From positions 1,061,851-1,101,299 of the forward strand of contig BJOX01000040.1 of assembly GCA_009731375.1 (NCBI GenBank): DNA of 39,449 nt, in the 5' to 3' direction. This DNA comes from Paulinella micropora (Eukaryota > Cercozoa > Imbricatea > Euglyphida). The notes under the pieces were generated by a model. That model was not told where the DNA came from. It made no database searches and worked only from the letters and a program-made list of their open reading frames with translations. Of the stretch, positions 31,252 through 39,449 are shown one piece after another; positions within the stretch are counted from its first letter, which is position 1; each line of letters opens with the position of its first letter. The translations under genes and the position numbers were made by a program.

Positions 31252-31252
<1 letters not shown>
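30805..31252. other. Unique 450-bp segment with hairpins
   Basis: Non-repetitive, GC-richer DNA with no convincing gene. It holds a direct repeat of TGATGAAGTCGGGG (near 30,939 and 30,966) and two inverted repeats: GTTCAA...TTGAAC (31,091 to about 31,127) and CCAACCAC...GTGGTTGG (31,139-31,163). It could be part of an interspersed repeat or a structured RNA gene. Confidence 0.5.
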
Positions 31253-31327
<75 letters not shown>

Positions 31328-31360
31328 GTCTGTCTATCAATCTATCTATCTCTGAATTTT

Positions 31361-31456
<96 letters not shown>

Positions 31457-31535
31457 GCCCTGGAGACGGTCTCTGCCACTGGCAACTCAGCCTAGGGTTC
31501 AGATCTANNNNNNNNNNACCTACCTACCTACCTAC

Positions 31536-31592
<57 letters not shown>

Positions 31593-31624
31593 CATCTATC
31601 TATCTATCTNNNNNNNNNNGTCTT

Positions 31625-31676
<52 letters not shown>

Positions 31677-31709
31677 CCTATCTACCTATCTACCTACCTA
31701 TCTACCTAC

Positions 31710-31754
<45 letters not shown>

Positions 31755-31850
31755 CATCTACCTATCTACCTATCTACCCATCTACCTATCTGTCTATCTT
31801 CCTCATCCGTCTATATATCTATCCCTCTACTTATCTATCTACTTTCTACA
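31253..31850. repeat. TATC / TACC arrays with two small gaps
   Basis: TATC, TGTC and CTAC arrays, with an exon-like island at 31,456-31,507 (starts CCCTGGAGACGG after TATCTAG) cut by a ten-N gap. Confidence 0.9.
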
Positions 31851-31855
31851 CACAG

Positions 31856-31931
31856 AGTCCCATAGCACAGCGCTGCGTACGTGAATTGAGTTCCATGGAA
31901 GTCAGGCGAGGTTTAGAGGGAGCGGCCGCCG
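31856..31931 (+). CDS. Putative exon I, juxtamembrane segment
   Basis: Island after a good acceptor (TTTCTACACACAG) and before CCG|GTATGT. Only phase 0 is open; it reads [20 protein letters not shown] then EGAAA, and exits in phase 1. The Ala-rich end runs directly into the transmembrane sequence of exon J when joined in phase. Confidence 0.55.
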
Positions 31932-31932
31932 G

Positions 31933-31934
<2 letters not shown>

Positions 31935-32023
<89 letters not shown>
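31935..32023. repeat. TC microsatellite before gap
   Basis: Pure TC dinucleotides starting two bases after the GTATGT donor. Confidence 0.95.
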
Positions 32024-32748
32024 NNNNNNNNNNNNNNNNNNNNNNNNNNNNNNNNNNNNNNNNNNNNNNNNNNNNNNNNNNNNNNNNNNNNNNNNNNNNN
32101 NNNNNNNNNNNNNNNNNNNNNNNNNNNNNNNNNNNNNNNNNNNNNNNNNNNNNNNNNNNNNNNNNNNNNNNNNNNNNNNNNNNNNNNNNNNNNNNNNNNN
32201 NNNNNNNNNNNNNNNNNNNNNNNNNNNNNNNNNNNNNNNNNNNNNNNNNNNNNNNNNNNNNNNNNNNNNNNNNNNNNNNNNNNNNNNNNNNNNNNNNNNN
32301 NNNNNNNNNNNNNNNNNNNNNNNNNNNNNNNNNNNNNNNNNNNNNNNNNNNNNNNNNNNNNNNNNNNNNNNNNNNNNNNNNNNNNNNNNNNNNNNNNNNN
32401 NNNNNNNNNNNNNNNNNNNNNNNNNNNNNNNNNNNNNNNNNNNNNNNNNNNNNNNNNNNNNNNNNNNNNNNNNNNNNNNNNNNNNNNNNNNNNNNNNNNN
32501 NNNNNNNNNNNNNNNNNNNNNNNNNNNNNNNNNNNNNNNNNNNNNNNNNNNNNNNNNNNNNNNNNNNNNNNNNNNNNNNNNNNNNNNNNNNNNNNNNNNN
32601 NNNNNNNNNNNNNNNNNNNNNNNNNNNNNNNNNNNNNNNNNNNNNNNNNNNNNNNNNNNNNNNNNNNNNNNNNNNNNNNNNNNNNNNNNNNNNNNNNNNN
32701 NNNNNNNNNNNNNNNNNNNNNNNNNNNNNNNNNNNNNNNNNNNNNNNN
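32024..32748. other. Sequence gap (725 N)
   Basis: The largest gap; it is flanked on both sides by TC dinucleotides. Confidence 0.95.
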
Positions 32749-32843
<95 letters not shown>

Positions 32844-32846
32844 AAG

Positions 32847-32876
32847 TCAGGCGAGGTTTACAGGGAGCAGCCGCCG
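32847..32876 (+). CDS. Duplicate of the 3' part of exon I
   Basis: The segment after TCTCTGGAAG repeats GTCAGGCGAGGTTTA..GGAGC.GCCGCCG from exon I with three changes, followed by the same GTATGTCTCTCT. If AAG is used as acceptor, the 30-nt exon keeps phase 1 in and out. It may be an alternative or decaying duplicate. Confidence 0.35.
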
Positions 32877-32879
32877 GTA

Positions 32880-32881
32880 TG

Positions 32882-32918
<37 letters not shown>

Positions 32919-32923
32919 GTATG

Positions 32924-33004
<81 letters not shown>

Positions 33005-33055
33005 CCTCCCTCCCTCCCTCCCTCCTTCCTCTCTCTCTCCCTCTCCCTCCTTGTT

Positions 33056-33118
<63 letters not shown>

Positions 33119-33220
33119 GTCTATCTATCTATCTATCTATCTTCTATCTATCTATCTTCTATCTATCTATCTGTCTATCTATCTATCTATCTATCTATCT
33201 ATCCATCTATCCATCTATCC

Positions 33221-33299
<79 letters not shown>

Positions 33300-33320
33300 C
33301 ATCTATCTATCCATCTATCC

Positions 33321-33392
<72 letters not shown>

Positions 33393-33470
33393 GTCTACCT
33401 ACCTACCTACCTACCTACCTACTAATTACCTACCTACCTACCTACCTACCTACCTGCCTACCTACCTATC
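32880..33470. repeat. TC, TA, TCCC, TATC and TACC arrays
   Basis: Successive pyrimidine-rich microsatellites with a palindromic TATATGTATG.. block near 32,900-32,955. Confidence 0.95.
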
Positions 33471-33800
33471 TAGTAATGGCAATCTCTATGGTTGCGTTAC
33501 CTACCTACCCCTACCTGCCTACCTACCTATCTAGGAATTGCAATGTCTATGGTTGCGTTACCTACCTACCTACCTGCTTACTTACCTACCTATCTAGTAA
33601 TGGCAATCTCTATGGTTGCGTTACCTACCTACCCCTGCCTACCTACCTATCTAGGAATGGCAATGTCTATGGTTGCGTTACCTACCTACCTACCTGCCTA
33701 CTTACCTACCTAGCAGTGGCAATCTCTATGGTTGCGGTACCTACCTACCTACCTGCCTACCTACCCATCTAGGAGTGGCAATCTCTATGGTTGCGTTTGG
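33471..33800. repeat. ~60-bp repeat unit, six copies
   Basis: Units of CTATCTAG, then (T/G)AATGGCAATCTCTATG, GTTGCGTT and CTAC tetramers. GGTTGCG occurs at 33,490, 33,551, 33,614, 33,671, 33,730 and 33,789. The last copy continues into exon J, so the array consists of tandem duplicates of the exon start plus its intron end. Confidence 0.85.
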
Positions 33801-33838
33801 CGGATTCCTACTACGCAAGAAATACAAAGGCAAAGAGG
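33773..33838 (+). CDS. Putative exon J, transmembrane helix
   Basis: 66 nt between CATCTAG and GAGG|GTCTTC. In phase 1 (left by exon I) it reads GVAISMVAFGGFLL followed by RKKYKGKE: a hydrophobic helix and a basic stop-transfer, typical of a single-pass membrane protein. Preceded by EGAAA from exon I, the helix is about 18 residues long. It exits in phase 1. Confidence 0.6.
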
Positions 33839-33915
33839 GTCTTCTTCTTCTTCTTCTTCTTCTTCTTCTTCTTCTTCTTCTTCTTCTTCTTCTTCTTCTT
33901 CTTCTTCTCCTCCTC

Positions 33916-33979
<64 letters not shown>

Positions 33980-33989
33980 NNNNNNNNNN
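33839..33989. repeat. CTT, CTC and poly-C arrays, then gap
   Basis: CTT and CTC trinucleotides, then about 38 C, then ten N. This would be the polypyrimidine-only intron between exons J and K. Confidence 0.9.
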
Positions 33990-33997
33990 TTGCGTAG

Positions 33998-34096
33998 AGG
34001 AAGGAAGCCCTAATAAGAAACGCAAGACTGACAAAGAAGAAAGATCCAAGACTGACCGAGAAGAAGGATCCCCCAAGTCTAGCCAAAACACGTATG
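33998..34096 (+). CDS. Putative exon K, cytosolic charged tail
   Basis: 99 nt between TTGCGTAG and TATG|GTATGT. Phase 1 in and out, fully open. It reads EEGSPNKKRKTDKEERSKTD and then [13 protein letters not shown]. The composition is that of a basic/acidic cytosolic tail with an NLS-like KKRK. Its last 36 nt are duplicated twice downstream as separate exon-like units. Confidence 0.6.
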
Positions 34097-34139
34097 GTAT
34101 GTCTATCTATCTACCTACCTACCTATCTATCTATCTAAG

Positions 34140-34175
34140 AAGAAGGATCCCCCAAGTCTAGCCAAAACACGTACG
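34140..34175 (+). CDS. 36-nt exon duplicate, copy 2
   Basis: Unit between TATCTAAG and ACG|GTATGT. Phase 1 in and out; encodes [12 protein letters not shown], identical in protein to the end of exon K. Confidence 0.5.
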
Positions 34176-34179
34176 GTAT

Positions 34180-34221
34180 GTCTATCTATCTACCTACCTA
34201 CATATCTACCTACCTACCTAC

Positions 34222-34288
<67 letters not shown>

Positions 34289-34333
34289 CCTATCTACCTA
34301 TCTACCTATCTATCTACCTACCTACCTACCTAC

Positions 34334-34384
<51 letters not shown>

Positions 34385-34484
34385 CCTACCTACCTACCTA
34401 TCTATCTATCTAAGAAGAAGGATCCCCTAAGTCTAGCCAAAGCACGTACGGTATGTCTATCTACCTACCTACCTACCTACCTAC

Positions 34485-34563
<79 letters not shown>

Positions 34564-34584
34564 CCTACCTATCTCTCTACCTAC

Positions 34585-34662
<78 letters not shown>

Positions 34663-34803
34663 NNNNNNNNNNNNNNNNNNNNNNNNNNNNNNNNNNNNNN
34701 NNNNNNNNNNNNNNNNNNNNNNNNAAAAAAAATATATATATATCTATCTATCTATCTTTTTATCTATCTATCTATCTATCTATCTACCTACCTACCTACC
34801 TAC

Positions 34804-34859
<56 letters not shown>

Positions 34860-34876
34860 TTATCTATCTATTTATC

Positions 34877-34907
<31 letters not shown>

Positions 34908-34964
34908 CTACCTACCTACCTACCTACCTATCTATCTATCTACCTATCTATCTATCTATCTATA

Positions 34965-34997
<33 letters not shown>

Positions 34998-35020
34998 CTA
35001 TCTATCTATCTCTATCTATC

Positions 35021-35055
<35 letters not shown>

Positions 35056-35078
35056 CTCTATCTATCTGTCTGTCTGTC
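34180..35078. repeat. TATC / TACC arrays with gap
   Basis: TATC and CTAC tetramers around the 36-nt unit at 34,415-34,450 and a 62-N gap at 34,663-34,724, followed by TATC with TTTA variants. Confidence 0.95.
34415..34450 (+). CDS. 36-nt exon duplicate, copy 3
   Basis: Same unit after TATCTAAG. It differs from copy 2 by one synonymous change (CCC to CCT) and one N-to-S change, encoding [12 protein letters not shown]. The frame is kept. Confidence 0.5.
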
Positions 35079-35087
35079 TGTTCCTAG

Positions 35088-35111
35088 AAGAATCAACATC
35101 CAGTCAACGAG
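35088..35111 (+). CDS. Putative exon L
   Basis: After a good acceptor (CTGTCTGTTCCTAG) the island reads EESTSSQR in phase 1, similar in pattern to EEGSPKSSQ of exon K. GAG|GTGCAG is one possible donor and gives a 24-nt exon in phase; a later donor in the TATG array is also possible. Confidence 0.35.
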
Positions 35112-35126
35112 GTGCAGCTCTATATG

Positions 35127-35307
35127 TCTATCTATGTATGTATGCATGCATGCATGTATGTATGTATGTACGTACGTATGTAGGTAGGTAGGTAGGTAGG
35201 TAGGCAGGTAGGTATGTAATGTATGTAATGTATGTAATATATGTATGTATGTATGTATGTGTGTATGTATGTACGTATGTATGTACGTATGTATGTATGT
35301 ATGTATG

Positions 35308-35338
<31 letters not shown>

Positions 35339-35348
35339 TGTATGTATG

Positions 35349-35379
<31 letters not shown>

Positions 35380-35520
35380 TGTATGTATGTATGTATGTAT
35401 GCATGCATGCATGCATGCATGCATGCATGCATGCATGCATGCATGTATGTATGTATGCATGTATGTATGTATGTATGTATGCATGCATGTACGTATGTTT
35501 GTATGTATGCATGTATTGTT
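35127..35520. repeat. TATG / GCAT / TAGG arrays
   Basis: TATG tetramers with TAGG and GCATGCAT blocks; no gene. Confidence 0.95.
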
Positions 35521-35529
35521 TGCTGGTTG

Positions 35530-35531
35530 GA

Positions 35532-35581
<50 letters not shown>

Positions 35582-35745
35582 TTGTTGTTCTTGTTCTTGT
35601 TCTTGTTGTTCTTGTTCTTGTTCTCTGGTTGTTGTTGTTGTTGTTCTTGTTCTTGTTCGTGTTGTTCTCGTTGTCTTTGTCGCCGTTCCTGTCGCAACTG
35701 CTGCTGCTGCTGTTGCTCTTGTTCTTCTTCTTGTTACTGTCGCTT

Positions 35746-35778
<33 letters not shown>

Positions 35779-35850
35779 TTGTTGTCGTTGATGATGATGA
35801 CGATGCTGAAAATGTTGTTCTCAATGCTGCTGCCGCTGCTTTTGTTGTTT
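35530..35850. repeat. GTT / CTT / GCT trinucleotide arrays
   Basis: TTG trinucleotides with TTC, CTG and GAT variants. Confidence 0.9.
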
Positions 35851-36429
35851 AAATAAATAAACAAACAAATAAATCAATGATATTAAACCAAAGCTATCAC
35901 ATTGTTACGGCTCTTTTGTCTTCAGACTGTCCTCTGCTGCCTTGTCTTTTGCCTCTTCAGACTGTCCTCTCTCTGCTGCCTTGTCTTTTGCCTCTTCAGA
36001 CTGTCCTCTCTGCTGCCTTGTCTTTTGCCTCTTCAGACTGTCCTCTCTGCTGCCTTGTCTTTTGCCTCTTCAGACTGTCCTCTCTCTGCTGCCTTGTCTT
36101 TTGCCTCTTCAGACTGTCCTCTCTGCTGCCTTGTCTTTTGCCTCTTCAGACTGTCCTCTCTGCTGCCTTGTCTTTGCCTCTTCAAACTGTCCTCTCTGCT
36201 GCCTTGTCTTTTGCCTCTTCAGACTGTCCTCTCTGCTGCCTTGTCTTTTGCCTCTTCAGACTGTCCTCTCTGCTGCCTTGTCTTTTGCCTCTTCAGACTA
36301 TCCTCTCTGCTGCCTTGTCTTTTGCCTCTTCAGACTGTCCTCTCTCTGCAGCCTTGAGAGACAGTCTAGAGCCGTAACAAACTATTACAAATGGTTTAAT
36401 ATCATTTATTGATTTATTTGTTTATTTAT
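35851..36429. mobile_element. Terminal-inverted-repeat element holding a 37-bp minisatellite
   Basis: The ends are inverted copies: 35,851-35,913 (AAATAAATAAACAAACAAAT, ATGATATTAAACCA, TTACGGCTC) pairs with 36,369-36,429 (GAGCCGTAAC, TGGTTTAATATCAT, TTATTTGTTTATTTAT). Between them are about 11.5 copies of a 37-bp unit (CAGACTGTCCTCTCTGCTGC, CTTGTCTTTTGCCTCTT) with 35-, 36- and 39-bp variants. No transposase is present; this is a non-autonomous element or foldback. Confidence 0.8.
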
Positions 36430-36594
36430 CTTGCGACACGGTTTGACACTTCTTTATCACCCATGGTGTCTGTATGTTTTTATTCATATACCACCTTTTT
36501 ACATTGATCATCATGTCAGACCTGTTCCACGTGTTTGCTTTAGAGCAAGGTCCACACCGGTTGACCGTCCCCATTACCCCCACCGCAGCCAGCC

Positions 36595-36800
36595 ATGGTA
36601 TTGTGCATGTGGATGTGCATGTGGATGTGCATGTGCATGTGCATGTGCATGTGGATGTCCATGTGCATGTGCATGTGTATGTGCATGTGCATGTGGATGT
36701 GGATGTGGATGTGGATGTGGATATGGGTATGGATATGGATATGGATATGAATAGGGATAGGAGTATGGGTGTGGGTGTGGGTGGGTGTGGGTGTGTATGT
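36595..36800. repeat. GTGCAT/GTGGAT hexamer array
   Basis: Hexamers of TGTGCA and TGTGGA, then TATGGA and GGGTGT variants. Confidence 0.9.
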
Positions 36801-36892
36801 GTATGTACATATATATATATGTATATATATATTATATATATTATATATTATATATTATATTTTATATTATATATATATATATATATATGCAG

Positions 36893-36923
36893 GCAGCATC
36901 CCCGACACGAGCGGAGCTGGCAG
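36893..36923 (+). CDS. Putative exon M (31 nt)
   Basis: Island between ATATATATGCAG and GGCAG|GTATGC, both strong splice signals. Open in phase 1 (SIPDTSGAG) and in phase 0 (AASPTRAELA). The phase cannot be fixed from the window. Confidence 0.4.
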
Positions 36924-36929
36924 GTATGC

Positions 36930-36932
36930 TAC

Positions 36933-36989
<57 letters not shown>

Positions 36990-37020
36990 CATCATCATTA
37001 TTATTTTTTTTGTTGTTGTT

Positions 37021-37096
<76 letters not shown>

Positions 37097-37100
37097 GTTA

Positions 37101-37159
<59 letters not shown>

Positions 37160-37203
37160 ATTATTATTATTATTATTACTATTATTATTACTATTACTAT
37201 TAC

Positions 37204-37240
<37 letters not shown>

Positions 37241-37254
37241 TATATTATTTATTA

Positions 37255-37289
<35 letters not shown>

Positions 37290-37296
37290 TATTGTT

Positions 37297-37348
<52 letters not shown>

Positions 37349-37349
37349 G

Positions 37350-37435
<86 letters not shown>

Positions 37436-37497
37436 TTATTATTACTACTACTACTACTGCTGCTGCTGCTAATACCACTACGACCACCACCACCACC

Positions 37498-37594
<97 letters not shown>

Positions 37595-37629
37595 ACTACT
37601 AACTACTAACTACTAACTACTAACTACTA

Positions 37630-37678
<49 letters not shown>

Positions 37679-37709
37679 TCTATCTATCTATCTATCTATC
37701 TTTCTGGGT
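36930..37709. repeat. TTA, TTG, TCA and CTA arrays
   Basis: Trinucleotide arrays, including CTAA tetramer-like units at 37,591-37,630, followed by a short TATC array. Confidence 0.95.
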
Positions 37710-37719
37710 CTACGTGCAG

Positions 37720-37764
37720 AAGATCGGCCCGTACCACGAGCAGTACGAGTGTTGGAACGCCGAG
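37720..37764 (+). CDS. Putative exon N
   Basis: 45 nt after a very good acceptor (TTTCTGGGTCTACGTGCAG) and before GAG|GTCATC. All three phases are open (one reads KIGPYHEQYECWNAE). The base composition is clearly non-repetitive. The next TATC array begins about 12 bp after the proposed donor. Confidence 0.4.
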
Positions 37765-37775
37765 GTCATCCTCCA

Positions 37776-37844
<69 letters not shown>
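37776..37844. repeat. TATC microsatellite
   Basis: TATC tetramers ending at the first copy of the ~145-bp direct repeat. Confidence 0.95.
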
Positions 37845-37845
37845 G

Positions 37846-38535
37846 GTACTAGGGAGCTTTGGTATTGCCTGTATCAGTCCCTTCCGTGCAAACATCACGG
37901 CTTAGCTGGGCATCGGGTTAATACTTTACCCACAGACTTCCTGGTTGACGAAATCAGAAGCTCCTTTTTTCTGACATTAGTCGATATTTCATCAGTTGAT
38001 CTTATCACTTACTCTACGGAATGAACCAAGGCCACTTGAGGTGTCACTGACCCTCTCTTGGGCTTGATTTTTTGAAATGGGTGCCATCTGTCGACAGACA
38101 GAGAATTAGGGGATGGTGTGGGTGTGCTGGGCCCGTGGTGGGGTGCCTTATGTGTGCCTAGCCATACGCCTATAAGTCACATGCCGAAATAGCGACGGGA
38201 AGCACAATCCTGTTCCCTCAGGGTGCCCTTTCTCGCTTGTTGAGCCCGGAATAAAACCCACAGTGCTCTGTCGGTTTATACTAGACTGTCGACAGTCTCG
38301 AAACTCCATCTGCTTACTGGGCCCTCTGTAATGGAGGTGGGAGCTCGTTCTGCAAGGGGCGCTTTATGGAACGAGCCCTGGCCCCGCCTGGTACTAGGGA
38401 GCTTTGGTATCGCCTGTATCAGTCCCTTCCGTGCAAACATCACGGCTTAGCTGGGCATCGGGTCAATACTTTGCAGACTTCCTTGGTTGACGAAATCAGA
38501 AGCTCCTTTTTTCTGACATTAGTCGATATCTCATC
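37846..38535. repeat. Pair of ~145-bp direct repeats around a 400-bp unique segment
   Basis: TGGTACTAGGGAGCTTTGGT... to ...GACATTAGTCGATAT occurs at 37,846-37,994 and again at 38,392-38,535 with few differences and a small deletion. The pair and the intervening ~400 bp are inserted in a TATC array. The layout resembles a miniature terminal-repeat element, but primer-binding and polypurine sites are not evident. No gene is seen in the internal part. Confidence 0.75.
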
Positions 38536-38565
38536 TATCCATCCATCTATCTAGATATCTATCTA

Positions 38566-38656
<91 letters not shown>

Positions 38657-38674
38657 ACTACTACTATACAACTA

Positions 38675-38745
<71 letters not shown>

Positions 38746-38778
38746 TTGCTGCTGCTCCTCCTCCTCCTACTACTACTA

Positions 38779-38840
<62 letters not shown>

Positions 38841-38852
38841 GCTGCTACTCAC

Positions 38853-38901
<49 letters not shown>

Positions 38902-38930
38902 ATTATTATTATTATTATTATTATTATTAT
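38536..38930. repeat. TATC, CTA and ATT arrays
   Basis: TATC, then CTA with CTC/CTG variants, then ATT leading to the SINE head. Confidence 0.95.
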
Positions 38931-39196
38931 GGACACCGTGATAGCCCAGTGGTCAAGTTCTACCATCTGGGCCCTGTCGCCAGTTCGATTCCCGTCGGTG
39001 CCACCAGTATTTTCATTGAACATACCGGTCCGTCTGGACCAGTATTTTCATTGAACATACCGGCCCGTCTGGAAGTGTTGGAACTGCCCTTGCGGGGGTG
39101 TCATTAGAGCTTATCGTCAATTCTTCGTACTCCCCTCACGGGTGAGACGATGGAGGCGCATGTGCAGAAATGCATCAGCCATTGACAGAGAAGCAC

Positions 39197-39197
<1 letters not shown>
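38931..39197 (+). mobile_element. tRNA-derived SINE, copy 2 (plus)
   Basis: The tRNA-like head (38,931 to about 39,002) has an A box TAGCCCAGTGG at 38,942-38,952 and a B box AGTTCGATTCC at 38,982-38,992, 29 bp apart. This is the internal RNA polymerase III promoter layout. The body ends in GAGAAGCACT and an ATT tail. Compared with copy 1 it contains a tandem duplication of ACCAGTATTTTCATTGAACA plus 15 bp (about 39,003-39,072). Confidence 0.85.
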
Positions 39198-39241
<44 letters not shown>

Positions 39242-39316
39242 CATCATCATCATTATCATTGTCATAATCATTGTCATTATCATAATTATTATTATCATAA
39301 TTAATGTTGTCAATTA

Positions 39317-39392
<76 letters not shown>

Positions 39393-39396
39393 CAGT

Positions 39397-39449
<53 letters not shown>
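39198..39449. repeat. ATT, CAT and AGT arrays
   Basis: SINE tail ATT array, CATCATT variants, then an AGT trinucleotide array to the window end. Confidence 0.95.

Noticed and set aside
38931-39002. Functional tRNA gene
   Set aside because: It has A and B boxes but the acceptor and anticodon stems do not pair well, and it continues into a SINE body repeated elsewhere.

Overview
The window joins two very different kinds of DNA. Positions 1 to about 12,680 are a compact, AT-rich, apparently intron-free block of small genes with short AT-rich spacers, overlapping convergent 3' ends and several duplicated non-coding motifs. It reads like a DNA virus or a virus-related mobile replicon, not like cellular DNA. 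From about 12,830 onward the DNA is eukaryotic nuclear in style: transposon remnants, a tRNA-derived SINE, foldback elements, sequence gaps (runs of N), and an extreme density of microsatellites (TATC/GATA, TATG/CATA, TC/GA, CTA, TAA, GAT and GATCAT arrays, up to over 1 kb each). I cannot name the host. It is a eukaryote with spliceosomal introns.

Virus-like block. A perfect 634-bp inverted repeat (1-634 and 4753-5386) carries two identical copies of a 175-residue gene and encloses 4.1 kb with small zinc-binding and coiled-coil proteins and a PD-(D/E)XK-type nuclease. Next comes a 1078-residue primase-helicase (5943-9179): an archaeo-eukaryotic primase domain fused to a superfamily 2 DEAH helicase of the herpesvirus origin-binding-protein type. 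It is flanked on both sides by duplicated ~320-bp clusters of an iteron-like repeat (5388-5708 and 9222-9543). A small possible OB-fold protein, a zinc-ribbon protein, a coiled-coil protein and a tyrosine recombinase (11,066-12,301) follow. I see no capsid protein, packaging ATPase, maturation protease or DNA polymerase in the visible part. The visible gene set is that of a self-replicating, recombining element (plasmid-like, transpoviron-like or a viral fragment). The window starts inside the inverted repeat, so more of the element may lie upstream.

Host-type DNA, 12.8-17.2 kb. A degenerate cut-and-paste transposase-like gene (about 13,020-15,459) has a Cys-rich N-terminus, a CACTA/Transposase_21-like segment and an acidic C-terminus. 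Its putative introns are filled with a palindromic ATGCAT/CATTGAA satellite. A foldback element and TTTGG-type repeats follow.

Microsatellite region, 17.2-39.4 kb. Most of it is simple repeat, but between the arrays lie short complex segments with good splice acceptors and donors (..TAG|exon|GTATGT..) that are open in compatible phases. Read together on the + strand they suggest one gene whose introns are almost pure microsatellite. Its exons would encode Cys-rich extracellular segments (one EGF-like), a transmembrane helix (33,773-33,838) and a charged cytosolic tail with a tandemly duplicated 36-nt exon. Other items are two SINE copies (23,481-23,738 minus; 38,931-39,197 plus), a 40-bp motif repeated nine times in ATG/TAA arrays, a terminal-inverted-repeat element holding a 37-bp minisatellite (35,851-36,429) and a ~145-bp direct repeat pair (37,846-38,535). 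Gaps of N lie at 20,130-20,139, 23,405-23,414, 23,662-23,671, 26,757-26,847, 31,508-31,517, 31,610-31,619, 32,024-32,748, 33,980-33,989 and 34,663-34,724.
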